A DNA stretch of 64,000 nucleotides from Heliopora coerulea (Eukaryota; Cnidaria; Anthozoa; Scleralcyonacea; Helioporidae), in assembly GCA_030142905.1 (NCBI GenBank), contig JASJOG010000086.1, positions 1,116,001 to 1,180,000 of the forward strand, written 5' to 3'. Positions 44,801 to 58,500 of this stretch are shown here, piece after piece. The translations under genes and the position numbers were made by a program. The number at the start of each line of letters is the position of its first letter. Within the stretch, counting starts at the first letter, position 1. The notes beneath the pieces are model-generated. The model was not told the DNA's origin. It did no database searches and saw nothing but the letters and a program-made list of their open reading frames with translations.

Positions 44801-47033
44801 TCTGCTTTGTTTAATAATATCTGAAGTGACTGGATTTGCAGTGTCATTAGCCCGGTCACGTTCTTTATTGTCGCCATGCTTGAATAATTGTATTTATCTA
44901 ACAAAATGATGATAAACTTTTCCAGCGCCGACAGGGACATAACATTTAATTCCCTAAAAAAGACTCAAAAAGAATTATAATAATGAAAAAAGCTTGTAAC
45001 TGAAATAAGAGCATGAAAATGCAATCACATCTCGTAATAATGTGCGTTACCAAATCCACTTCTGTCTTTGTTATTTCTTATTTTTAGCCATAATGAAGCC
45101 TACTACGTCTCTTACTTGTGGCTCCAGTTCTTATAATCCGCAGACCCATGTTTGCTGTGGACGAAATCTGTTTTCTACAAAGTATGGATCTAGCTGCTGC
45201 GGACATGCTAATTACGACCCATCTCGGTACGTTTGTTGTCAGGGAAAGATTTTGAGCAGTGCACTAGGTTTTGCTTGCTGTGGAAGTGTCAACTACGATC
45301 CTTACAGACAAATCTGCTGCTATGGAAAACTGCACCAAGCTGCTCCATATTACCAGTGCTGTTCTACTGAAGCTTACGATCCTCAACGTTCGGTATGTTG
45401 CAGTGGAAAAATCCTATCACTTACACAAGGCTCCAGCTGTTGTTATAGTCAAAATTACAATCCATCCACTTCAGTATGTTGTGGAAATAAGATTCTCAGT
45501 CAATCGTCCGGGACGGCATGTTGTGGAACTGAAAATTATAACCCAACCACCTCAGTTTGCTGTAGCGGAAATGTTCTGTCACGATCATCGGGAAATCAAT
45601 GTTGTGGAACAAAGAATTATAAAATCCAGTCGCAAATATGTTGTGATGGTAAAATTTTGTCCAAATCCTCCCATACATCATGCTGTGGCTCCTTATCCTA
45701 CGACTCCAGCACTCATGTTTGTTGCTCACGTAAAATACACAGTAAAGCAAGTGGCTCTTCTTGTTGTAACTCACAAAGTTATCATCCCTCGTTGTCTGTT
45801 TGTTGTTCTGGTCGGGTCCTTTCTAAATGGCGTGGGTCTTCTTGCTGCAGGTCACATAACTACAACGATAAAAGTCACCTTTGCTGCAATGGTAAAGTCA
45901 TTTCTAAGTACCATGGATCACATTGTTGTGGCACCCGTGCTTATCACCCAAGCATTCAGCTTTGCTGCAATAGTAGAGTTCTCTCAAAAAGCAGTGGCAC
46001 ATCTTGCTGTGGTTCTCTTGCTTACCACCCAAGTACACAGGTTTGCTGTTACAACAGAATACTATCAAGGTCAAGTGGTACATCTTGCTGTGGTTCTATA
46101 AATTACTATTCATCCAGTAAGGTGTGTTGCAATAACGCCCTCTTACCTAGATCCTCAGGTACCAGCTGCTGTGGAACACAGAGTTATAATCCTTCCTACT
46201 ATCTGTGCTGTGATGGAAATGTCTTACCTAGATCTTCAGGAACATCTTGCTGTGGGTCCACTAACTTTAATCCATCCTACTTTACATGTTGTGGATACCG
46301 TCTTTCGCCAATAGCATCAGGTTCTCGGTGCTGCACTCAGTGGGGTATGTACTACAGTCCATCTTACTATGGTCATCCATACAGCACAAGTGAGTCAGTT
46401 TGTTGTCGAGGAAAAGTCTTTTCAAAGTCGTCAGGCACCTCTTGCTGTGGATCTGAAAACTATGATTCAAATACCCAACTGTGCTGTAACAACAATATTT
46501 ATCCCAAGTCCACTGGACGTGCCTGCTGTGGGTCTAGACCCTATGACTCCAGATATTACATCTGCTGCAATGGCAACATTCTCGGGAAATCTTATGGAAC
46601 ATCATGCTGTGGATCTCAGAACTACCATTCCAGTTCTAAAATGTGCTGCAATAGTAAATTGCTGACAAGATCATCAGGTTACAGCTGCTGTGGTTCTTCC
46701 CGCTATCACACTTCCAGCCAAATCTGCTGCTGGCCTAACATTCACAGAAAGATATATGGTTCTTACACCTATTGTTGTGGTTCACGTGTTTATTACTCAA
46801 GATCTCAAGTTTGTTGCAATAACAACATTCTTTCAAGATCCAAAGGTACATCTTGCTGTGGCTCAGTAAACTATTATTCCTCCACCCATATTTGCTGTAG
46901 TTACAACCTATTGCTGAGGTCACAAGGTACGTCTTGCTGTGGTACACATAACTACAACTCGAGCAAAGAAAGATGCTGTTACAGTAGCTCTCTTGGTGGA
47001 TACTATCTTGTCCAAAAATCCAAAAACTGTTAA
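41875..47033 (+). CDS. Galaxin (coral skeletal matrix di-cysteine repeat protein)
   Basis: Secreted cysteine-rich protein; galaxins are found in the organic matrix of coral skeleton and are thought to be disulphide-linked scaffold proteins. Exon 1 (41,875-41,911) encodes a compact signal peptide, MFKLLLLLAVQA, and ends in a phase-1 donor G|GTACGA. Exon 2 starts at 45,088 after a pyrimidine-rich acceptor and restores the frame (G+CC). Total 660 residues. Exon 2 holds 22 full repeats of about 27 residues and a partial 23rd, each of the form Y(N/D)P..xVCC followed by SSGTSCCG, 45 CC pairs in all. Repeat 16 has an 11-residue insertion and repeat 20 two extra residues. A continuous frame from an ATG at 45,042 also exists, but it would start inside the pyrimidine tract, so I prefer the spliced start. 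A possible ATTAAA poly(A) signal is at 47,339. Original galaxin has fewer repeats, so this is a large member. Confidence 0.92.
43620..43800 (+). repeat. Two-unit tandem repeat in the galaxin intron
   Basis: The words CTTTCCGTTTGTTCTTAACA and GTCTTCG recur with a period of about 87 bases, followed by pyrimidine-rich sequence. Non-coding. The rest of the 3.2 kb intron shows no recognisable exon. Confidence 0.6.
43985..44215 (-). mobile_element. LINE 3'-tail fragment in the galaxin intron
   Basis: On the minus strand an AATAAAGTATTATTATT tail ends near 43,992, the ATT-repeat terminus seen also at 600-614. No coding block is recognised. Next to it (43,930-43,970) is a tRNA-like B box GGGTTCGATTCCC. 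Confidence 0.45.
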
Positions 47034-49544
47034 TTGTAACATGAAATAACCTAACATGGGAAGGTGGATTAAAAACTAGCTTTTTTTTTTACCCTTAATT
47101 GTTTAGTGATATGTCTTAAGTACTTGAAGGATTTATTGAAAAACTGACTGATTGAATCACATGACAATGTATTAGAGTTTTCAGTAGAATCACACTTAAC
47201 TCTAGTTGTGCCTGTTGATCATAATTGATCGTTCATTTTTGATTATGACTGATGTAATACATTACAAGTTTTCTGTTTTTTGTTTCTTTTGTCTGCTTTG
47301 TGGTAAAAAACATAGCTTAGTAAACCATCTGTACTTGGATTAAATACAGTATATTTTTGCTCATCAAAATAATTCTTATCCATGTACATTATTTTCTTGT
47401 TATGGTACTGCTTAAATGAAACTTAACCATTCTTGAGACTTTTTCTGGCAAGTTGCATGCACAAATTGAGCAAGAAGTGAGAATTGATCAACTGATAGCC
47501 ATTGTAGCCACTGACCTACAGATAACTGGACTGCATGGACCTGTTATGTTTGAGTTGCAAGAGGTATCCAAAGTAGATAGCATCAGTATTGAAATCTATG
47601 GGTCCTTCTGCTAATGGCAATAACCACTGACCTGTGTTCTAAGCACAGTTGTGGGTGATTTATAAGTCCTTTAAGTAAATATTTTTTCAATATCCTGGTG
47701 CTATGACATACAGTATTTCTTTTCTTTATACAATTGGTTATCATTAATTAAGAAAGTAAATGAGTTCTTAGTTCATAACTCTAATTTCAGCAGTTCAGTA
47801 CTTCATTTTCTGCATGAACAAAAACTCTTATTTTTGAGGAATAACTTTTAAGTAAATGTTCCTGATTAGGGGACCATGAAGTGAACAGAGGTATTACAAC
47901 TTGGTGTTTTGTTTTTGTTTCTTCTTACTTTAAATGTGTTCAATTTGGCAGCACAAACAGCTATAAACAAATGCAGTTGTTTTTTGTTACCAGAAGGACT
48001 CTCTTGAGTTATCAAATCAAATGTGTGAGAAGTCCTTCTTGCATAGTGATGTATTCTATGAGATCACTCACTCAAGTTGCAATACAAAATACATTGACAA
48101 AACACGACACTGTCTTAAAATTTGACCCTTCCTTGGCTGTCCCCATGCTAAATATCTTTTACACATCAACATCTTTCATGACAATCCCAATTCCTCTCAT
48201 CATACACATCACCTAACATCAAATATCCAGTTTAGAATAACTTTAAAATACTTAATGCCAGCAAACATAACAATTCTAATTGATTACATGCACTTATACT
48301 TAAAGAACTTCTCTCAATAAACCTGAGTTAAACAGCTGTTAGTGTATTATATATAAATATATAGTATAATTTATAGTGTTCAGCAAGTCATTTATTCTGG
48401 TTTGATAATGACCCTGGGAGAAAGTTAAAATTCTTCTGCATATCTTTTTGTCCATTCTTTTTTTCTTTCAATTACAAGTTAAGAATGACATTTTTGGAAT
48501 CAGTTTTATTAAACCCTTCAATGCCTAGGACTCAGTTTACAATCTGTGTCTGGGAGCATGTTCTCTACCTGTAGGAAAATATTTACATTTTTGGGACTAA
48601 AAAATTCAACTCTAATATTTCGGGCAAAGTGTTTTAAAATATCATAATTTCTAACATCAGCGAAAGATAAAATGTTCATTTTCATGAAAAAAGAATTGTC
48701 AAAAACTTTTGACTAACATTTGAAAAGGGAGTTATCAAGAAGCCATGATCATAACCTTACATGGTTGGCATAACAAGCAATTATGACCTGTTCTTCCAAC
48801 CTGTTTTAAATATCCAGTAAATCTAGTAGGTAGGGAAAGCTTGGTCCTCTTCCCTTTTGTTCAGGATACACTATATCACTGGATACCACTGAAGATTTGT
48901 ACCTTTTTCACCATTCAAATTTGTTATTGTTATTTCTGCAGGGCGCCAGTTGATATCAGTGCATGCATTTTGTAAACACTGTTGGTTTTTACCCTACCAA
49001 AATCAAAGTTTTCATCATCATCATCATCATAATGGGCATATGTGTATGTGTATTTATCAAAGCACTTTTGAGTCTTTGTCAAGAAAAACGTTCTTATAAC
49101 GGGAGAGAAGCAGGTTTGCGAAGATATCTTATTTCATGTTCTTTGATCACCTTTGAAAAAAATGAAGAAGGTCAATGAAGTCAACCGATTTGTCGACCTT
49201 CAGAACGCTTTTCAAAGTTTCACCTTGTTCACGGTGCGAGGCAGGGTTATTTTGGGGGTTGATGATTTATGAAAAAGGAAAATTCGTTGAAATCTCCGAA
49301 GCTCCCTAGTTTTTAAATTACATGTAATTACATGAAAAGAAAATAACAATTATTAATTATTAAACAAACTAACGTTAATTTAAAAATGTAAGAAAAACTA
49401 AAGACTGCTATTGAAGACTGTACCACTCTTTCTCAGATTATTTTTCTAAGTTCTTGAGTATCATCCGAGCAATAAAACTTCCATGTGACAATTTTCATGT
49501 ATTCTTTGAGTGTGACTTACACCAAGTAGTCAATGTGTAATTCA
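47034..49544. other. Intergenic region between galaxin and NAA35
   Basis: Contains the galaxin 3' UTR (possible ATTAAA signals at 47,068 and 47,339) and the NAA35 promoter. A 111-codon frame at 47,881-48,216 has no recognisable motif and is not called. An ATC microsatellite lies at 49,013-49,031. No other feature seen. Confidence 0.5.
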
Positions 49545-49554
49545 ATATGGCGGA
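49545..49554 (+). promoter_or_regulatory. YY1-like motif over the NAA35 start codon
   Basis: ATATGGCGG at the start codon resembles the AANATGGCG YY1 site that often overlaps the first codons of housekeeping genes in animals. The match is short, so this is suggestive only. Confidence 0.35.
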
Positions 49555-52500
49555 TTCTTTGTCCGAATGTTCAGAAATGGAAAGATCTGTATTTAAAACT
49601 GTTGACTGGAAGTAAGTTCGAGGATTACGTCCGTTTGAGTAGTTATCAAATCAACCTATTTATCTGTACTAAGTATGACGCATTTTTCAACATAATTTAC
49701 TTCCGCAGGGGAGATAATTTTGGGCCTCACACTGATGACATGGGTGCTGCCTCAAATAAATCTCCGATCAAAGCATGTAAGTAGATGCAAGCGCTTGTTT
49801 AATGTATTGAAAAGTTTTGATCATTATAATTTGTTTTTCATGCTTTCTTAAAGTTTTTAACCTCGTTAACAGTTGTAGCGATGATGCTGTGACTGTACAA
49901 TTTAACCATTTGGGTCTATTTGAGCGTAACATCGCACCTAGAGTGCCAAAAATTTTACAAATGTGAAAGTAACTTTGAGAAAAATTTTTGTCAATAGAGT
50001 GTGCAAGAAATGCTTGCTAGACAAAATTTCAAATTTAAACCTTGAGAATACCATCAGCATTTCCAAGTATATGTACATGATCAGTGAGATACATTGCCTT
50101 CTCTTGATTTTTAAGGGAATTGAGGGGATTTACAAAACCTACAACTGGTGAACAATTTCAAAAAAATGTGAAAAGTCATAATTAAAGTTTCTCAAATCCA
50201 TAGCTCATAAGGAGACATTATTTTCAGGAGTTTGTTTTGTCAATGAGACTTGAATGATCAACTGTCTTGTAAGTTTTAAGAGATGCATTTGATCAGTAAA
50301 CTGTCACTTTAATGTTACCAAGAATGTGTCCAAGAAGAATACAGAGTTATAAGAGAAGGAAGGGATTATTTGCATTTTATCATCCTAATGTATCTACATG
50401 AAATTTTAGATATTCATATGTGACCTTGTCAAGCCATAAATTGAAAGATAATACAGTAGATATCAGAGAATGACTTCTTTTAATAACATATTAATTTATG
50501 GAATTGTATGGCTTTTATAGTGTCCTGTCAGCCACATTACAACTGGGTTGATATTACAGATAAATTTAAGGAGGCTGCCAGAGGTAAGTTGTAATTCTGA
50601 AAATATGGAGCTTGAAAAATAGTAGATGCACTGTAGTTACTAAGAATATTAATGCTATTTCCAAGTGAAATGAACCCATAATGAGTAAGTAGAGAAAAAT
50701 CCACTTGACCGCAGCTGGGATTCAAACCCGTGACCTTCAGTTTATTAGTCTAACACTGTACCAACTGAGCTACAAGGCCAAGCTAGGAGCAGGCCATGGA
50801 ATGACGGTATGAGTCTGTTTGATGTGTAATCACTTAACATTAGAAGCATCACATAGATGCCAATATAGAGAAAACTCATTAGTTTCAAAATATCAAACAG
50901 GATCATACTATCATTCCACAGCCTGCTCCCGGCTTGGCCTTATAGCTCAGTTGGTAGAGCATCAGACTAGTAAACTGAAGGTGGCAGTTTCCAATCCCAG
51001 CCATGGTCAAATAGAACTTTTCTCTACTTACCCAGTATAGGTTCATTTCACTTGGAAGTAGCATTAATGTTCTTAACTTTCACCCAAGTATATAATTTCA
51101 TGTCATCACACTTTAGTTACTAGTTGTAATAAGGAGCTTAACAAAAATGTGTGAGGGGAAATAGTACATGTGCATATATACAAAATCATACCGTGCAATT
51201 TATACAGACATGCAATAATTATTTATAATTATTACCTGTATGTAGTAATTAATTTTTAATACTTGTATACACAGTAATAAGTACATGGGTTTGGCACACC
51301 ATGCTGTGCCACACCATATTACACCATGACATCACACAATACAATCTTTTATGCGGCTGCTTGAGGAGGAATTTTTAATTCTTTGTAGAATTAAACCTTG
51401 GTGAGCTTGTCCATGATTCCACGTAAGTTACACAAACTTGCTTTTAATTTCCTTAATGCAATATTCATTTCAGATGCAGTACATTATAATTTGAAAAATA
51501 ATAAAAGTTATGTCAGTGATAGGATGAGCTGTTGACCTTCTATTCTTTAGTACTTTGCCTCATTTTTTATACAGGATATCTTAAAGGATATTCCACTAAT
51601 TTGATTGGCTGTTATAGCTTTTTTAACCACTGCTATCAATTTTTTTATAATTTGTATTTTGTTTTTGTTTCTTTTTTCCCTTAAAAGCTCTTGCATTTCA
51701 GTGACCTTTATACTTAAATAATTACAGGTATACAGCAGTCATGCCAAAACAAATGAAAATGAATTAGTTTTTATAGTTCCTTTCATTAGTAATTACAATA
51801 TAAGAACTTGATTTGATTTCTAGTTTTCAGTGCTTTACAGCAATACTGATTGAAAAAATAAATTGGAAGAATGCTTTCCTTCCATCCTCGAACAATGCCA
51901 TTGAAGCTGTTAGGTCTTGGCTGTTTTTCAAAACTGCGGGAAATATTTTTCTAAATATGTGTACGGTATACTGTGGTGTGCTGCAGCATTTTATACTGGC
52001 AAATCATTTGGAAATATTAAATTTCGAAGGCTTTAAAACTAGATAGTACTACACATACCTTGTGATTCCTTTTCAAAAATAGGTTTGGTTTATTTGAAGC
52101 CATGTCTGCCATTGAAATGATGGATCCCAAAATGGATGCTGGGATGATATGCAACAAAGAAAAGAAAGTTTTATCTTTCAAAGAAGGTGTAAAGGTTGTA
52201 TTTAGATTGGAATTGCCACATACTTTCAGTAGCCTATGATGTTTTGACTGTATGTTGTTAATCCTGCTTTAAATAAACCTGGCAGTGTATTGATGGACTA
52301 CAATTAATACTGTCCATCACTGGTGCTGACTGCATGAATACATTTATGGATATTAAACAAATAAACCTAGTCCAAATGAGATTATATTGGATATATATAT
52401 CATTTATAAATGAGACCTATTGGATTATTTGTCTTTGCATGATATTGACTTATTTTTTGTTTCACAGAGTGGAGAAATAAAAATCAAAGGTTTCACAGTT

Positions 52501-55500
52501 GAAGAGATTATTGGAATCATGGATGAAATGACCTCTTGTCTGGTTTGTGATACTACAGTAGTTTACTTTGGTGTTAGACTATGATTTTTGATATCACTTG
52601 CAGTACTGTACAGTGTTGTATTATTAAAAGCAACCATTAACTCCAGACTGGCAAATGTATGCATAAAAATCATATCAAGACGTTCACCTTAAGTACAAAT
52701 TGCTACATTTAACTCTGCAAAGAAAATATTGGGAAGTGCTCTGATATAGTTTCTTTGAAAGGCTCATAAGCATTGCTTGATACCTGAACCATGAAATCTT
52801 GAACATCCAAGCATGTAAGAGGAGGTGTACAGAGGTACTTTTCATTTGGTACATCATTATATTACATCAACGTTTGATCATGGGTTTGTATAATTATATG
52901 ACTGTGTTAATGTACAGTATATAAAGATGTATGGTATTGCATGCAGGAGTTTAATTTACTAAAAATTTTGTGTATTTATACTGAACATTTTGTTAAATTA
53001 GGTGACGTGGTTGGATGGCCATTCCCTCATTCAAACTGTATTTATTTGCCTCTACATACATGATCCTTCCCTCATTGAAGACCCTTGTGTTAAGGTACAT
53101 AATTTATACTTGTCTATTAATAATTACATTTATAATAATAACTGTAAATGATTATACTATAATTACTAATGGCAATAGGAGTAGGTATGTATGGACATTT
53201 TGGCAGCAAAACACAAACCTTGTGACAAATTTAAAGATAAATATATTGAATATATCTAACAAAATTTTCTGGATTATTGTTTTTCTGAACTTTAAATTTA
53301 TCATGATATGTTTATGAGTGTGGTTATGTTGCTCATAAACATTTCAAGCATTGATGTCTCTGTGAAAATTAAATATTAATTTTGAAGGCATACAGTAGCT
53401 CTTTATTTGAAAGTTTGTTTCAACCACTTGCTTTTCACACTAAACTAATAAAAGTGAAGCTTCATTCATGTTTGAACATAAGTCTGTACAAGGGTTTCAC
53501 CAAAAGGCGGTTGTGGATTTACCGGACTTTTTTTCTAGAAATAATCATGTTCTATCAACACTTCAAGTATTTTACATAATAGTGTAATTTAACTCATGTT
53601 GTGTTTTACACCATGTCATTTTCAAGCATTTTTGTGCTGTATTGCTAATAGCACTTGCACATACTCTATTTGGTAACCCTTATGCAGTTCACTGTTTAAT
53701 GTTTGAATTTAATGCAAAATTAATTTACGTGATATACATTTAGGGTGTACATGACATTCAGTAAACAATTCAATACTGTTACACTGATTGTTTTTCTGTA
53801 GGCATTTTGTATAGTTATACTGAGAATATGTGATATAATAAGGTCCATCATTAATAAAGCATCTGTGTATGAAGAGGTGAGTGAATTTGGAAAACTTTTA
53901 AGAGTATGGTTGTGAAATGCTATAATACCTGAAAAGCAGGCATTGTTGAATTCCTGGCCCAGAAATACAACTGCATCAGTCCTTCAGGCCTTGGAATACA
54001 ACTTAATGAAAAGCTCCAATCATTGTGACACGTTAGAATTAGTTGATATAGTACAGTATGCATGTAAACTGTTAGCTTGACAAATCAGGTGGAGCATTAT
54101 TGGGAAAATACAAGTATTTTAACAGAGACTCATACATCAATTAATTATTCCTAAACGTATTTTGGAGATTTTTTGCAAACCTCAAATTTACCATACTACT
54201 GCTGATATGTATCCTTTCAAGTCAGTGAGGAAATTGGGTTTTAATTTTTGTGAAGTGTTTACCATACCTACCGTATCACCTTCACTGAATTGTTTTCTGT
54301 TCATTAACTAACATTTTCCCCTTATGACAGTTGTGGGTGATTCATTACTGAGTATTTACCAAGCCATTTTTTAGATTTAACTGAATAAAGTACTGGGGCA
54401 TTTGCTATATCAGGGGATCATGTCTGAGCTAGTCATTCCACTGCATGGCTCACACTCTACTCCCTTATGAAAATCCCGTGTCCACGACCTCACATGTGAT
54501 GCACATGTGAACCGTGCGTAACCAGACGTAAAACAAATGAAATTAAAGTTTATGTGGAACTTAAACATGTGAAAAACATGAAAATGTGAATAAACACATG
54601 TGAAATTGAAAAAATAGTTGATCTTTTCACGTGTGATCACATGAAATCACAGCACTGCACATTTTGCCTTCACAGGAGGACTTTCAGCCAATGACGTATG
54701 GCTTCAAACTGGGAGCTCAGCTCACAGATGCAAGAATATCAGGTAGACTGTCAAAGGATTAAATATGGTTGTGCTTGGCTTGTCTTAATGATGTAGCTAC
54801 AATCCAATGAAAACTATTGTTAAAATCAAATTGCATCAACTTTGTTATTTTAAAAAAAAAAATCCGAAAATACCTCCTTAAAAATCCAAGATTTGAGTCG
54901 TATATCAAGACGAAAGATAAATACTCTAAAGGTGATATTTCGAGTTTATTTCAATCTCATTGTCAAACCTCATTGTCAAAATTCCGTTTAGGTTTGACAG
55001 TGAATTCAAAATAAACTCGAAATGTCACCTTTATTTATCTTTCGTCTTCTGAAACAATCAAACTGTAAGTTTTCATTTAGGGATGTTAAAGGAGGCTGAA
55101 GATGAAGTCAATCGTAAACTAAAGGTATTGAATTTGATTCTTCAAAACACAATTTCTATTGATAAGCAAACAATATTCTGCACCGGCTACCAATTTAAAT
55201 TTGTCTTTTTATAATTATATAAAAATAGAGTGTTACGTTGGCAGTGTTTAACAGTACGTAAAAGGCCACGAGGGTCAGACGAGATGGGAAACTGACGTTT
55301 CGAGCGAAGGCCCTTCGTCAAAGTGAAACGTGGAATGATATGAAAGGTTGGTGGGATTTTTATATGTGCCGCCCAGTTTTTACTTTTTTTTACCTGTATA
55401 GTTGGTTAAAAGTCAAAGAGTGAACGATGACTCGCCGACTTTAGCGAAAGAGGTATGAACTGTTTTTTGTGCTTTAACTTGCTTAATTTTTGGGTGAGAA

Positions 55501-58500
55501 GGTAGTTAGTTTTGTTTGTAAAGGTTGCATGAGGACATGTCGCTATTGTAACATAAAGCTTAAGTTATAATAATGTTAAGCTTACGTTTTCGAGAATGAG
55601 AGTCCGTATAATATATAAACAAAGATAAGTGTGTTGTTGGGAAAATAAACATTTTCAAATTTGAAACATAAAACGCAAACATGCAAAAGGAATAAATGAA
55701 ACGAAGATTAACTTGAGCTATTGTACACGAGGCCGTGTGTTTGACTTTGAAGGTTACGGCTCTTTTTGTATCTTTTGTGGTCATTTGTTACTGATAACAG
55801 CGTCTTGTTTCATGCTACCCCCTTAAGTTTACCGATTCTGATTTTATTTCCTCTTTATTTTCGTTTTCCAACATTTTCCCAATGTTACCAGCATCTTTAT
55901 TGTTTTCATTTCTGACAGATGAAGCTGTTGGAGGCTTTATGGCTACGATTTAAGTTCTGGAAATCATTTCATACTGCCGCGACGAATCTCGAAAAAGCCG
56001 ACGTAAGGTTATCTTTTGTCACAGTCAAGCTATGCGATCATTTTCTACCCGTCCCTTTTTCCTATCTTTTCTTTACTTCAAATATTCCTTACACATTCGC
56101 GCGATAATAAAATAAAGGGTTGGAGAGTCAAACATGATGACTACAAGTTCAGCTATACCTACATCTAATACTGTATATCTAACATGTCAGTGAAAACTCT
56201 GGTATCCAAAAAAATTTAAAACTGGAGTATTGCATGAGACTAACAAGTTTGCGTGAAAAGATAAGTTCGCGTGAATAATATGGGAATGGTCACATCACAA
56301 CATAAACATGGTAATTGTACTTTACATGTTTTGTGATGATTATCAAAGTTCGTATTTTAAAATGGCGACCTCTTAACATTTAGATAACCAGCCTTGAAAC
56401 TGCTAAACGGTCTCTATCTACAGCACAGAAGTATTTGATATTAGCCAAGGAAACAGCTGACCTTGGTTTACGACCTGATAATGATGGTAATACAATCTAT
56501 TTTTTGTTGTCGATCTGTTATTATTATCGTTCACACCTAAGAGTCATCAAGGCGTACATTAACATATGCGGACGATTTGATTGTGTGGAACTAAGAAAAA
56601 AACTTCTCGTCTGTGACACTTGCAAAGAGAATTTCACGGTAAATCTACCCTACGAAAGCCAGCTCTAAAAACTGAGTTCATGACAGTGGGATTGGAACTC
56701 GCATCTTCAGGTTATTTGACCGTTGCTCTACTGAACCAATTGAGCTATCGAGTCAAATCTACCGTGAGAGTATCTCTTGTATTGAACCCTGTCTGAATCG
56801 TACCCGACACTGTAATTTTACTCTGGCTAACACCAGACAATTTTTCTCGTTAAGGAAAGACGTCTCGGACAGGAAAGGGCTAAATTTGATTCTACGAGCA
56901 AAGTGTTTACAGTTAACTTGTTAGCTCAACTAGTAGAGCAGCGATACGGTAATCTAAAGTTGTGAGATAAAATCCTGCTTAGTAAATTCAACTTTTCCAG
57001 TGAGTTCCGCAGCGTACATTCATCATGAAATTTTCTTTTCATGTTATGGGGATAATTCGTGTGAAACTTGATATCCGACACATCACACATACGTCTCGGA
57101 GTGTATAACCCTTTGTTTTCTTGTTTCATTCCAGGGAGCATGTTGGGATTCGAGCCATTAGTTAATCAGCGGCTCTTGCCGCCTTCATTTCCCCGTCACA
57201 CTACCATTTGTGGCAGACATGAGGTAAGCGTCTGAACTGATGAAAACGTAAGAGAATGCAGTAAATTCCAGGAGTCAACCAGATTAGCATTGAACGAGCC
57301 TTCCAGATTTGGAAGGGTTTTGCTTCTGCTATCTAAGCACCGTACGAGATGCAAGATTTGGGGTTTTGATGGCACAGTGGAAGCCCACGTGCCTCTTATC
57401 TCTATGGTGGTGTGTTGGTGGCACAGTGGTCGCATACGTGTCTCTCATATCTACAGTGGGGTTTTGGTGGCACAGTGGTCCAATTCCACGCGATTGTCTG
57501 ATTAAAGCTTATGATTTAATCGTCATTTTTTATATAATTCCAGGCTTTTGAGTACATGGAAAATCTCATCAAACGGCTGGACCATGTTTGCACTTGTCAT
57601 GAAACTCCTGCACTACATCAGTTACTGGTGAGATATTGTTGTTGTACCGTAGTAAGCTGTTTAATTTGGCAATTTCTTTTTAACAAGCCTGCTATATATT
57701 ACAAGATCCCCAACTAAGTTATGCCACATTTTAGATATTGGGTTATGGATGTTGGACGTAAGAATAAAGTCCAGACCCCGCCGAGTTTTTCTCGCTCTTT
57801 GTCTAAACGTTCTTGTGTTGTTTTCATGATGGTCATACTTTGGCAAGGTTAGATGATAAATATCTCATTGAAGGATTGGTCGATCTCTCAATTCCCTGTA
57901 GCTACGGAGCCATGACCAGACGGCATGAAACTTTCTCCTCAACAGTTTTTCGTGTGTGATGTCTTGTTCTTACTCTCTAGGACTTCTTTGAGCATTTCAG
58001 TGAATTGCGTCCTTGCGTGTTCTCCAGGTCACAGCTTCAGGTGAGTCGTCTGGTGATTGTGTGGAGTATGATAGCATTTTGTCAGTTTCGTCGAATTTAC
58101 GAATGTTTAGCAAAACGCAGATGTTTGAGAACATCAATACCGTGTTACATACTGGGTTATATACTGTTATCGAGGTGTTTAAGCGTTGTTCACTGGGGTT
58201 GATTCAGAAATGAATGGATGGTTTAAAAGCCACAACAATCCGACTTCTTAATCCAGGAAGCAACTGAAAAAAAAATCAGATTATCTCCATAGAGGTCGAG
58301 ATCCCACCAGATTATTTGTGTGCCCTAACCTGGACACAAAGGGAAAGCAAGAGTAATAATGCACCAAAGACACCTTAAGATTGTATTTTCATTGGTGAAG
58401 ATGAAGGACAGTGCTTCATTGTGACCAATGATTATATCACTAAATGGGATTTGAAAGCTGTAAATTAGGTAGGTAACGTGTGGTTTAAACCTGAAACTTG

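Noticed and set aside
45042..45087. ATG at 45,042 opening a continuous 663-codon galaxin frame
   Set aside because: The first 15 codons coincide with a pyrimidine-rich tract and a TTTTTAG acceptor. A signal-peptide exon with a compatible phase-1 donor exists at 41,875-41,911, so the long frame is likely an accident of an open intron end.
50936..51008. tRNA-Thr-like sequence
   Set aside because: D arm and anticodon loop look good, but the T arm is mispaired and the same tail follows an inverted relative. It is a SINE head, not a tRNA gene.
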